This document shows, piece by piece, positions 33,717 through 41,465 of a stretch of 64,000 nt of DNA; the stretch's first letter is position 1; the number at the start of each line of letters is the position of its first letter. The stretch is from Anaerolineales bacterium. Lineage in GTDB: Bacteria; Chloroflexota; Anaerolineae; Anaerolineales; Villigracilaceae. The translations under genes were made by a program, and so were the position numbers. The DNA lies in assembly GCA_030834895.1 (NCBI GenBank), contig JAUQXA010000059.1:124001-188000 (forward strand). Reading direction: 5' to 3'. A model generated the notes under the pieces. It had not been told where the DNA came from and ran no database searches. It was given only the letters and a program-made list of their open reading frames with translations.

Positions 33717-35792
33717 ATGACAAACGATACACATAGCGAACGACATGCCACATTGCTGAAGGCTGCGGCGCGTGCCGCCAAGAATATCACCACCATTCTC
33801 GATCCATACGAATTGTTACAGCGTACGGTTGACATCATCTGCGATGAATTTGGCTTTTATTATGCGGGCGTGTTCCTGCTCGATGACATGAAACAGTACG
33901 CCGTCCTCAAAGCGGGGCGTGGAGAAGCAGGGCGGGCGATGATCAACGCGGGGCACAAACTCGCCGTCGGTGGTAACTCGATGATCGGGGCGTGCATTGC
34001 CAACCGTCAGGGGCGAATCGCGCTTGACGTTGGTGCTGAGGCGATCTTCTTTGAGAATCCGCATTTGCCAAAAACCCGCTCCGAGATGGCGCTTCCACTC
34101 GTGGTGAACGACGAAGCCATCGGCGCGTTGACCGTTCAGTCCACCGAAGAAGCTGCATTCCACGATGAGGACATCGCTGCGTTGCAAACGATGGCTGACC
34201 AATTGGCGATTGCCATCCAGAATTCGCAGTTGCACCGTCAGGCGGAACGCCGCTCCCGGCTGTTGAAAGCCGCCAACCGCGTCGGCAAGGAAGTCACCTC
34301 GATTCTCGATCTGGAGGAGTTGCTCCCGCATACCGTGAACATCATCTGCGAAGCCTACGGACTTTACTACGCGGGCGTCTTCATGCTGGATGAAGCTGGT
34401 GAATATGCTGTCCTGCGGGCGGGCTATGGCAAGGCTGGCAGGGCAATGGTCGCCGACGGTCATAAACTCAAGGTCGGCACGGACTCGATGATTGGCGCGT
34501 GCATTGCCATGGGTGAAGCGCGCATTGCTTTGGATGTCGGTGAGGAACGCGTGCATTTCAAGAATCCACACCTGCCGCATACCCGCTCTGAAATGGCGCT
34601 GCCCCTCATCTATGGCGGCAAGACTTTGGGCGCGGTGACGATCCAAAGTTCCGAAGAGCGCGCCTTCAGTGAAGATGACATCACCACGCTGTTGACGATG
34701 GCGGAACATCTGGCGGTTGCCATCAACAACGCCCGCCTGATCGAGGAGTTGAAGGAAGCTCACAATGAAATCCTCCGCAACAAAGTCTTCGAGGCGTTGA
34801 CCACTGCTTCCACCGAAGCTATTCATTGGATTGGCAACAAAACCCTGCCCATTTCCCTGACCGTTGCCCGCTTGCGCGAGGAAATTGCCGACGGCAAGGT
34901 TGATGTTGACTCCCTGCGCGAAGACCTGGATATGATCGCCGAAAGCGCGGCGCAAATCATCCAGGTGAAGGAGCAGTTGATCGGCGCGGTGCGTGAGCAG
35001 AGACCGCGCCCCATTCTGTTCGCCGATGTTTTGCAGACTGCCGCTCATCAACGTGATATTTCGCAGGATGCGTTGAAAGTGGAGATCGATCCTGCCGCTG
35101 CGTATGTCATTGCGGACAGCACCCAACTCACGCGCGCGGTCGGCAACATTTTGCAGAATGCCGCCGAGGCGGGCGCAAAGTCGGTCAAGGTAAGCGCGCA
35201 TCCGACCGAAGAACGTGGTATGTTGGAGATCGACATCGAAGACGATGGCGCGGGCATGGACGAGAGCACGATGCACAAAGCCTGGTCGCCCTTCTTTACC
35301 ACGCGCGGAGTGACTCATCATGGACTTGGCCTACCCGCCTCCATGCACGTTGTCTCCCAGGCGCAGGGACACATCACCCTCGTCAGCGAAGCGGGCAAGG
35401 GCACAACGGTTGCCATGTTTATGCCTCGCGGACATGGAAATGATGAGCCAATCGAAACAGGAAGCGTAAAGAATGTTTTGTTGATCGATGACAATGATGA
35501 TTGGGCGAAATTGTTTTCCAAACTGCTCAAAAATACGAAGGTCAAGCTGACCCAGACTACTGACCTCAAGAAGCTCCCGGCTGCCGACTTGATTTTCGTG
35601 GATGAATATATTACTTCCATCCCTCTCAACGATGTGCTGTCCGCGCTGGTGAAGGCAGGACTTGCTTCGAAAACGGTGGTGCTTACCTCGGCCATTAATC
35701 CCGAGCGTGTGACCAAATTCATGCGTGAGGGCGTCAAGGATGTGACCGTCAAGCCATATTCCGGTCATGAGGTCAGTGAATTGTTGAAGTAG
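33717..35792 (+). CDS. Hybrid histidine kinase: GAF - GAF - ATPase - receiver
   Basis: 691 aa, soluble. Two tandem GAF domains (about 15-165 and 185-340) are internal repeats sharing FYYAGVFLLD/LYYAGVFMLD and KTRSEMALPL/HTRSEMALPL. The dimerisation region carries EAIHWIGNK with the probable acceptor His370, matching the kinase upstream. The ATPase domain has NILQNAAEAG, EDDGAGMD and HHGLGLP. A C-terminal receiver (about 580-691) has LIDDNDD and Asp629 (IFVDEY), though the usual D-x-x-M-P context is altered. GAGGT precedes the ATG. Confidence 0.87.
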   Translation: MTNDTHSERHATLLKAAARAAKNITTILDPYELLQRTVDIICDEFGFYYAGVFLLDDMKQYAVLKAGRGEAGRAMINAGHKLAVGGNSMIGACIANRQGRIALDVGAEAIFFENPHLPKTRSEMALPLVVNDEAIGALTVQSTEEAAFHDEDIAALQTMADQLAIAIQNSQLHRQAERRSRLLKAANRVGKEVTSILDLEELLPHTVNIICEAYGLYYAGVFMLDEAGEYAVLRAGYGKAGRAMVADGHKLKVGTDSMIGACIAMGEARIALDVGEERVHFKNPHLPHTRSEMALPLIYGGKTLGAVTIQSSEERAFSEDDITTLLTMAEHLAVAINNARLIEELKEAHNEILRNKVFEALTTASTEAIHWIGNKTLPISLTVARLREEIADGKVDVDSLREDLDMIAESAAQIIQVKEQLIGAVREQRPRPILFADVLQTAAHQRDISQDALKVEIDPAAAYVIADSTQLTRAVGNILQNAAEAGAKSVKVSAHPTEERGMLEIDIEDDGAGMDESTMHKAWSPFFTTRGVTHHGLGLPASMHVVSQAQGHITLVSEAGKGTTVAMFMPRGHGNDEPIETGSVKNVLLIDDNDDWAKLFSKLLKNTKVKLTQTTDLKKLPAADLIFVDEYITSIPLNDVLSALVKAGLASKTVVLTSAINPERVTKFMREGVKDVTVKPYSGHEVSELLK

Positions 35793-35799
35793 GAGAATC

Positions 35800-35845
35800 C
35801 CCTCATCCCAACCCTTCCCCAACAGGGAGAGGGTGGGGATGAGGG
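35800..35845. repeat. CCCTCATCCC palindrome that includes the FtsX gene ribosome site
   Basis: Arms CCCTCATCCC-ACCCT / AGGGTGGGGATGAGGG. The GAGGG of the right arm is the only Shine-Dalgarno-like sequence before the ATG at 35855, so the hairpin would hide it. Confidence 0.6.
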
Positions 35846-35854
35846 AAAAGTATT

Positions 35855-38287
35855 ATGCGACCAAGATGGCGTAAGGTTCTACACGATTTATGGGATAACA
35901 AGGCGCGCACATTGCTGGTGGTCTTTTCCATCGCAGTGGGCGTATTTTCGATTGGCGTGATCTCGGGGACTTATCAGATCATTTCCAACGACATGAGCAT
36001 TTCCTACGCGGCGAATCATCCTGCGAACGTCGAACTCCGCATGGATAACTTCGACGATGACATTCTTTCGACCATCCGCAATGGGCGGGGTGTGGGCGAG
36101 GCGGAGGCGCGGCGCGTGGTCAACTTCCGCGTGCAGGAGGTGGGCAGCGCCCAATGGGTGTCGCTGGACGTGGTGGCGCTGGAAGACTTCGACGATAACA
36201 AGGTCAATTTGCTGGCGCCAGTTTCGGGCGCGGTCAAGGCGGAGAAGAACGAAGTCCTTTTGGAGAAGGATGCGCTTAAGAAGCTCGATGTCGAAGTTGG
36301 GGACAATCTGATTTTCGAGTTACCAGACGGCTTGACCAAAAAATTGAAAGTTGTCGGCATCGTGCAGGATGTCAGCACGGGCGCGGGTGACTTCCTTGCC
36401 CCGCCCTTTGCCTATATCGCCATGAAGACCCTGCCGACCCTGCGACAGCCTGAGTTGTACAACCGCGCCTATGTGACCGTTGCTGAAGAGTACCAGGAGG
36501 ATATTGACCATATCCGCGAGGTGGGTGGGAACGTGAAGGATAAATTGGAAAAGAACGGTGTAACCGTAGCCCGCACCCGTTCTTCCGAAACACATAAACA
36601 TCCGCTCGGAGATACGGTCAATGCCATTCTCGGCATCCTGCTGGCGCTTGGGATTCTGATCGTTTTCCTTTCGAGTTCGCTGATCGCCAACACGTTGAAC
36701 GCTCTTTTGAGTCAGCATCTGCGGCACATTGGCGTCATCAAACTGGTGGGCGGGAGAAGACCCCAGGTCTTTTCCATGTATTTCACGCTCATCATGGCAT
36801 TTGCGATTCTGGCTTTGTTGATTGCTGTTCCGCTGGGCGGGGTGGGCGCATATAGGTTGTCGGCCTTTATTGCGGATACCCTTCGGTTTAATCTGCTCGG
36901 TTATCGCATCGTGCCGATGGCTTTTTTCATTCAAATTGCGGTGGGACTGCTGGTGCCGATCATCGCAGGGCTTGCGCCTGTCATCAGCGGGTCACGCATC
37001 ACCGTGCTGCGCGCTCTCAGCGGCGACGTGGCTGGCGATGAGAGTAAACCGCACAAACACGAAGAGAAAATCTCGTGGTTCGATGCTCTGATGGTTCGTC
37101 TCACCCGCCTGCTTGCCCAGCGTGGAATCCATTTTCCGCGCCCGTTCATCCTATCCTTGAGAAATACGTTTCGCCGACGGGGCCGCCTATTGCTGACTCT
37201 CTTTACCCTGACGATGGGCGGCGCAATCTTCATTGCCGTCTTCAATGTCCGCGTGACCCTGCATGATTATATCGGCGCCATTCAAAATTACTTCCGCGAC
37301 GATGTGACAGTTAATTATGATGAGCCGTACCGCTTGCATGAAGTGCAGCAATTTGGCCTGCAGGTGGATGGCGTGCAATATGTGGAGGGTTGGCAATCCA
37401 TCAGCATCGAATTGCTTTATCCTGATGACTCGGTCGCGGACAACGCCTTCGTCCTGGCGCCGCCCGCTGAAAGCAAACTGGTCTCTCCTCTGCTCACAAT
37501 GGGTCGCTGGATTCGCAAGGGCGACATCCGCAAACTGGCAATCAGCGAAGCCGCCCTTGTCTCCTTCCCGAACCTGAAACCTGGTGACTATTTGCAAATC
37601 AAGGTGGACGGGCGGAAGGAGTCATGGGAGGTGGTCGGCATCTTCAAGTTTGTTGACCAGCAGGGAATTGTGGCGTACGCCCCGTACGAATATATTTCGC
37701 AGGTCACGCATCTTGCGAATCGCGCCTATTCCTTCCGTTTCGTCACTGTCCAGCATGACCGCGCCTATCAGGACATGATGGCGGAGAAACTGGATGATTA
37801 CTTCCGCGAGCAGGGATTCAAGGTACGAAAGGCGGAATCGGGCTTGTCCTCGATGGATACCGCCTCGGAGAGCTTGGACATCCTGGTGATCTTCCTGCTC
37901 ATCATGGCGGTGCTGACCGCCATTGTCGGCGCGATGGGGTTGACAGGCACAATGGGCATGAACGTCATGGAACGCACGCGTGAGATCGGCATCATGCGTG
38001 CTGTTGGTGCTGACGACCGGGCCGTCATGAGGACCGTCATCGCCGAAGGACTGACAATTGGCTTCATCTCCTTTGTGCTGGCGATTTTCCTGTCCATCCC
38101 ATTCACATTCGCGCTTTCGGACATCGTCAGCACGGCGGTGTTTCAAACGCCGATTAAGGTGGTTTTTACATTTTTGGGTTATGTTATTTGGCTCGGGTTG
38201 GTGTTATTGCTTTCTGTATTTGGTTCCATTTTGCCCGCCCGCAGCGCGGCGAGGCTTACCATTCGCGAAGTGCTGGCGTATGAATAA
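35855..38287 (+). CDS. ABC transporter permease with two FtsX domains
   Basis: 810 aa. An N-terminal helix and an extracytoplasmic domain precede a first three-helix FtsX block (about 250-390); a linker, a second leading helix (about 440-465), another extracytoplasmic domain and a C-terminal FtsX block (about 670-810) with the NVMERTREIGIMRAVGA coupling-helix motif follow. It is the membrane part of a MacB/LolCDE-like mechanotransmission system, here with two halves in one chain. The neighbours provide two ATPases and an HlyD-type adaptor, so a tripartite-like exporter or lipoprotein transfer is likely. Confidence 0.9.
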   Translation: MRPRWRKVLHDLWDNKARTLLVVFSIAVGVFSIGVISGTYQIISNDMSISYAANHPANVELRMDNFDDDILSTIRNGRGVGEAEARRVVNFRVQEVGSAQWVSLDVVALEDFDDNKVNLLAPVSGAVKAEKNEVLLEKDALKKLDVEVGDNLIFELPDGLTKKLKVVGIVQDVSTGAGDFLAPPFAYIAMKTLPTLRQPELYNRAYVTVAEEYQEDIDHIREVGGNVKDKLEKNGVTVARTRSSETHKHPLGDTVNAILGILLALGILIVFLSSSLIANTLNALLSQHLRHIGVIKLVGGRRPQVFSMYFTLIMAFAILALLIAVPLGGVGAYRLSAFIADTLRFNLLGYRIVPMAFFIQIAVGLLVPIIAGLAPVISGSRITVLRALSGDVAGDESKPHKHEEKISWFDALMVRLTRLLAQRGIHFPRPFILSLRNTFRRRGRLLLTLFTLTMGGAIFIAVFNVRVTLHDYIGAIQNYFRDDVTVNYDEPYRLHEVQQFGLQVDGVQYVEGWQSISIELLYPDDSVADNAFVLAPPAESKLVSPLLTMGRWIRKGDIRKLAISEAALVSFPNLKPGDYLQIKVDGRKESWEVVGIFKFVDQQGIVAYAPYEYISQVTHLANRAYSFRFVTVQHDRAYQDMMAEKLDDYFREQGFKVRKAESGLSSMDTASESLDILVIFLLIMAVLTAIVGAMGLTGTMGMNVMERTREIGIMRAVGADDRAVMRTVIAEGLTIGFISFVLAIFLSIPFTFALSDIVSTAVFQTPIKVVFTFLGYVIWLGLVLLLSVFGSILPARSAARLTIREVLAYE

Positions 38288-38290
38288 ATT

Positions 38291-38376
38291 ACGTCGTTGC
38301 GAGGAGGACGTTTTTCCCAACAAAGCAATCCGTGATATGAAGATTGCTACGGGCTTGCGTCCTTGCGATGACAGAT
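38291..38376. repeat. Palindromic element, family A, degenerate
   Basis: About 86 bp, starting CGTTGCGAGG, with AAAGCAATC / GATTGCT inside and ending CCTTGCGATGACAG. It lies between the permease and adaptor genes. Confidence 0.65.
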
Positions 38377-38392
38377 GAAAAAGAAGGTTTCA

Positions 38393-39502
38393 ATGAAAAA
38401 AAATATCCTACGTTTCGTTACATTGATTGTCACCCTTGCGTTATTCCTCTCCGCATGTGGAAATCAACCCACGGCAGTCCCAACACAGGAGGCTGTCGTT
38501 TCTCCCGACCAGGTGGTGGCGGAAGGACGCCTTGAACCCATTCACGGCGCGAACCTGTTTTTTCAGGCACGTGGCGTGGTGGAGGAGGTCTTGATGAAGG
38601 AAGGGGATGCCGCTAAAGCAGGTGATGTCCTTGTCCGCCTGACGAATGCGGGTGGGGCGGAGGCCCAGGTGGTCATTGCCCAGAATGCCTACGATACCCT
38701 GCTCCGCAACGAGAGCGGTGACCGCGCGAAATACTGGGAGGCTTACATGGAGGCACAGGCCACTCGCGCCAAAACTGAAAAGAAGTGGGATGACCTCAAT
38801 GTGGACGACATCGAAGATACCATCGATGATCGGAAAGCCACCGTCGAAGACCGCCGCGAGGATTTGAAGGATGCGCAGGAGGACTTCGATAAATACAAGG
38901 ACCTCGATGAGGATAATACCAAGCGCAAGGACGCCGAAGATGACCTCGAGCGGGCGCAGGAGGATTTAAACGAGGCGCTGCGAAACCTGGAAAAGGAAAC
39001 TCGAAAGCGCGACGAAGTCCGCGCCGACTATGACGACGCCCTCGCCGCCGAAGCTGAAGCCAAACACCAGTACGAGATCAGCCTCGACGGTCCCAATGCC
39101 GAGCAGCTCGCGCTTGCCAAAGCCAATCTCGACGCCGCGAAGGACACGCTTTCCAACTATGTGATTACTGCGCCGTTCGATGGGGTTGTGGCGGAGGTCA
39201 ATGTGAAAGTGGGCGACCAAGTGACCCCCGAAACCCGTGCCGCCAGCGTTGCCGATTTCAGCCAATGGATTGTCGAAACGACCGACATCACCGAGCTCGA
39301 AGTGGTCAAACTCAGCGAAGGGCAACCCGTGTCCCTTGTCCCCGACGCCCTTCCTGACCTGACGCTCAACGGCACGATCTCTGGGATCAGCCAGGCATTC
39401 ACCCAGCAGGGCGGTGACATTCTTTACGTGGTCCGTGTCACTGTCAAAAACCCCGATCCGCGTTTGAAATGGGGTATGACGGTGGAAGCAACATTTCAAT
39501 AA
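38393..39502 (+). CDS. HlyD/MacA-type periplasmic adaptor lipoprotein
   Basis: 369 aa. A lipoprotein signal with LFLSACG, a half-lipoyl segment (EGRLEPIHGANLFF, VLMKEGDAAKAGDVLVRL), a long charged coiled coil (about 110-235, rich in D/E/K/R/A), then the second lipoyl half (ITAPFDGVVAEVNVKVGDQVTPE) and a beta-barrel. AAGG lies 6 nt before the ATG at 38393; the ATG at 38375 lies in repeat-adjacent sequence. It ends the operon and is followed by a strong terminator. Confidence 0.9.
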   Translation: MKKNILRFVTLIVTLALFLSACGNQPTAVPTQEAVVSPDQVVAEGRLEPIHGANLFFQARGVVEEVLMKEGDAAKAGDVLVRLTNAGGAEAQVVIAQNAYDTLLRNESGDRAKYWEAYMEAQATRAKTEKKWDDLNVDDIEDTIDDRKATVEDRREDLKDAQEDFDKYKDLDEDNTKRKDAEDDLERAQEDLNEALRNLEKETRKRDEVRADYDDALAAEAEAKHQYEISLDGPNAEQLALAKANLDAAKDTLSNYVITAPFDGVVAEVNVKVGDQVTPETRAASVADFSQWIVETTDITELEVVKLSEGQPVSLVPDALPDLTLNGTISGISQAFTQQGGDILYVVRVTVKNPDPRLKWGMTVEATFQ

Positions 39503-39514
39503 GTTTTCGCATAT

Positions 39515-39573
39515 CGTCCCGAAGGATTGAGTTGTAAACCAACGCTGTTCAAGTGAACCTTCGGGACGTTTTT
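39515..39573 (+). terminator. Terminator of the ABC operon
   Basis: CGTCCCGAAGG / CCTTCGGGACG arms with a long loop, followed by five or six T residues. Confidence 0.82.
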
Positions 39574-39595
39574 CATAAATAGAACAACTGAGTGA

Positions 39596-39629
39596 TTGAT
39601 TTTTTAATCTTCGTGTGCAATAATAAAAT
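39596..39629 (+). promoter_or_regulatory. Possible promoter upstream of the riboswitch array
   Basis: TTGATT (39596-39601) and, 17-22 nt further, the AT-rich run AATAATAAAAT that could supply a -10. The assignment is weak but a promoter is needed between the terminator and the first aptamer. Confidence 0.35.
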
Positions 39630-39635
39630 TGCTCC

Positions 39636-39717
39636 GAAAAAAGCAAAACCGGGAAAACCCGGCGACGCAAAGCCATGAGTCTAAAGCTGAACTGAGTCAG
39701 GACTGTCAGGCTACCGA
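39636..39717 (+). ncRNA. c-di-GMP-I (GEMM-I) riboswitch aptamer, copy 1
   Basis: The core GCAAAACC, a CCGGG/CCCGG hairpin with an AAAA loop, GACGCAAAGCC, GTCTAAA, then GTCAGGACTG and GGCTACCGA follow the GEMM-I consensus in order. The loop is not a perfect GNRA as usually needed for the tetraloop-receptor contact. Confidence 0.82.
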
Positions 39718-39805
39718 TAAAAGCAAAGCCGCCAAAAGACGGCGACGCAAAGTCCGGCATCTAAAACCAACGCAATTCGCGTGGTCAGGATTGACCGACT
39801 GCCGA
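39718..39805 (+). ncRNA. c-di-GMP-I (GEMM-I) riboswitch aptamer, copy 2
   Basis: GCAAAGCC, a short hairpin with AAAA in the loop, GACGCAAAGTC, ATCTAAA, a second hairpin, GTCAGGATTGAC and GACTGCCGA. Every conserved block is present; the join to copy 1 is only a few bases. Confidence 0.82.
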
Positions 39806-39893
39806 AAGGCAAAACCAGGGAAACCTGGTGACGCAAAGTCATGGGTCTAAAATCACAAATTATTTTTCGTGATCATGACCGCCAGACCGCCGA
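39806..39893 (+). ncRNA. c-di-GMP-I (GEMM-I) riboswitch aptamer, copy 3
   Basis: GGCAAAACC, the perfect hairpin CCAGG-GAAA-CCTGG, GACGCAAAGTC, GTCTAAA, a long hairpin and CCAGACCGCCGA. This copy has the canonical GAAA tetraloop; its 3' block is the least regular. Confidence 0.82.
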
Positions 39894-39907
39894 AGAGCAA
39901 TCTTTTT

Positions 39908-39938
39908 ACAGGGATGACCGAAAGTTGATCATCCCTGT
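39908..39938 (+). promoter_or_regulatory. Hairpin after the riboswitch array (possible expression platform)
   Basis: ACAGGGATGA / TCATCCCTGT, perfect 10-bp arms with an 11-nt loop, 15 nt after the third aptamer. No T run follows, so a simple intrinsic terminator is not supported; a dispersed palindrome is the alternative. Confidence 0.45.
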
Positions 39939-39962
39939 CTGATTCTGGGGAATAAAAATGAG

Positions 39963-39984
39963 TCCAGCGACTCCCGTCGTTGGA
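39963..39984. repeat. Palindrome, family E
   Basis: TCCAGCGAC-TCCC-GTCGTTGGA, one G:T pair. Between the riboswitch array and the acyltransferase gene. Confidence 0.65.
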
Positions 39985-40004
39985 AGGGCAGGCTGGTTTG
40001 TTGT

Positions 40005-40010
40005 TATAAT
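40005..40010 (+). promoter_or_regulatory. -10 element downstream of the riboswitch array
   Basis: TATAAT followed after 8 nt by an ATG (40019). The -35 is weak. If used, transcripts from here would bypass the aptamers. Confidence 0.45.
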
Positions 40011-40018
40011 CCCCGCTC

Positions 40019-40069
40019 ATGAGCGAACTCTGCCGCATGTCATTCCCTGCAACAGGTTTTCCACAATAA
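40019..40069 (+). CDS. Possible 16-codon leader peptide before the acyltransferase gene
   Basis: MSELCRMSFPATGFPQ then TAA. The ATG is 8 nt after TATAAT, like the leaderless genes elsewhere in the window, and the stop is 15 nt before the acyltransferase ATG. Coding is not proven; it may only be a spacer. Confidence 0.3.
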   Translation: MSELCRMSFPATGFPQ

Positions 40070-40084
40070 GGGCGGTTCAATTTC

Positions 40085-41464
40085 ATGGAACTCAATTCCC
40101 CAATCTTCCTTTTTCTTTTTTTACCAGTCCTTATAGCTGTATATTATTTTGCCCCGCAGCGGATAAAACTTGTCCTTGGCATCCTCGGCAGTCTCCTGTT
40201 TTATGCCTGGGGCAACCTGACCTACGTCCCGCTGATGGTGGGGCTGACCCTGTTCGCGTACCTGCTCGGGCGGGGTATCAACCAGTGGCGCGGAGGAAGA
40301 CTCTCTTTCCTTTTGCTTTGGCTGGGGATTCTGGTCAACGTCGCCCTGCTGATTGGCTTCAAACTGTGGACTGGGGTCAAGTATCCGCTTGGGCTTTCGT
40401 ATGTCACCTTTCAGGTAATTGCATATTTGATCGAGGCGCACGGCAAAGAATCGGAATATGAAAAGGATGTCCTCGCCTTTTCGTTTTATCTGTTGCTGTT
40501 CCCGAAAATCCCTGTTGGACCCATTATCCGTTATCGTCAATTGCGGGAACAGATCCCAAACATTCAGGTCACGCCTGAGGATGTTGCGGAAGGTATTCGC
40601 CGTTTCATTCGCGGCTTTGCCAAAAAAGCCCTGATTGCCGACACCCTCGCCAAAGTGGTCGCGCCGATCTTCAATCTTGACTCGCCTGTTATTCTCCCGC
40701 ACATTGCCTGGATGGTAATCATCAGCTACGCCCTTCAACTTTACTTCGATTTTTCGGGCTACACCGATATGGCAATCGGCGTCGGGCGGATGCTGGGACT
40801 TCGTTTTATCGAAAATTTCAACTTCCCTTACCTCTCCAAAAACATCGGAGACTTCTGGCGGCGCTGGCATATCTCACTCTCTTCATGGTTCCGCGATTAT
40901 GTTTTTTATCCGCTCGAACGGCGGCGCTTGAAGTGGATCGGTCAGCCGCTCAATATCCTCATCGTCTTTGCGCTCACAGGACTCTGGCACGGTTTAACAC
41001 GGAACTTCCTCCTCTGGGGATTGATCCATGGACTGGCATTGGTTTTTGAATCCACTACATTGGGGAAGAAACTGCGGATAGCTTGGACGCCCATCCAGCA
41101 TGTTTATGCCCTAGGTGTGATTCTGATCGGTTGGGTCTTCTTCCGCTCCCCAACCCCTGACTTCGCCCTGGACTTCCTGCGGCGGCTTGCGGGCGACATG
41201 ACGGGATACAAAATCCTGCCGTTTGGCTTGACCAGTCCACTGCCGATCATCGAGCCGACCTTCGTGCTTGCACTGACGGCGGGACTTTTGTTCTCGTTGC
41301 CTGTTGGAGGCTGGCTCCAGAAACAGGTGAACCGATTCGCCCGCGAACGTTTTGTGATTTCCCGCCAAATCGCGTACGACCTGTGGCTGACTTTCCTCCT
41401 TCTGGCATCCATTGCGTCTACTGCGAATGCCGCCTTTCAGCCTGGAATCTATGGGACGTTTTAG
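40085..41464 (+). CDS. MBOAT-family O-acyltransferase (AlgI-like)
   Basis: 459 aa, about ten membrane helices. AlgI signatures are clear: YVTFQVIAYLIE, FPKIPVGPIIRY, FDFSGYTDMAIGVGRMLG, NIGDFWRRWHISLSSWFRDYVFYPL with its His, and the second catalytic His in LTGLWHGL. Such proteins pass acetyl groups across the membrane to a periplasmic transferase for polysaccharide or cell-wall acetylation. The ribosome site is poor (GGGCGG, 9 nt). It is headed by three c-di-GMP aptamers and followed one base later by an AlgJ/AlgX-like gene. Confidence 0.92.
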   Translation: MELNSPIFLFLFLPVLIAVYYFAPQRIKLVLGILGSLLFYAWGNLTYVPLMVGLTLFAYLLGRGINQWRGGRLSFLLLWLGILVNVALLIGFKLWTGVKYPLGLSYVTFQVIAYLIEAHGKESEYEKDVLAFSFYLLLFPKIPVGPIIRYRQLREQIPNIQVTPEDVAEGIRRFIRGFAKKALIADTLAKVVAPIFNLDSPVILPHIAWMVIISYALQLYFDFSGYTDMAIGVGRMLGLRFIENFNFPYLSKNIGDFWRRWHISLSSWFRDYVFYPLERRRLKWIGQPLNILIVFALTGLWHGLTRNFLLWGLIHGLALVFESTTLGKKLRIAWTPIQHVYALGVILIGWVFFRSPTPDFALDFLRRLAGDMTGYKILPFGLTSPLPIIEPTFVLALTAGLLFSLPVGGWLQKQVNRFARERFVISRQIAYDLWLTFLLLASIASTANAAFQPGIYGTF

Positions 41465-41465
41465 C

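Noticed and set aside
33816..35321. A 501-codon open frame antisense to the GAF-GAF kinase
   Set aside because: It mirrors the kinase codon phase, has no ribosome site or family features, and the sense protein has clear domains.
39636..39893. Short repeated blocks (GACGCAAAG) as a CRISPR-like array
   Set aside because: The repeated blocks are parts of three folded aptamers with conserved order and hairpins; spacers are not unique sequences of equal length.
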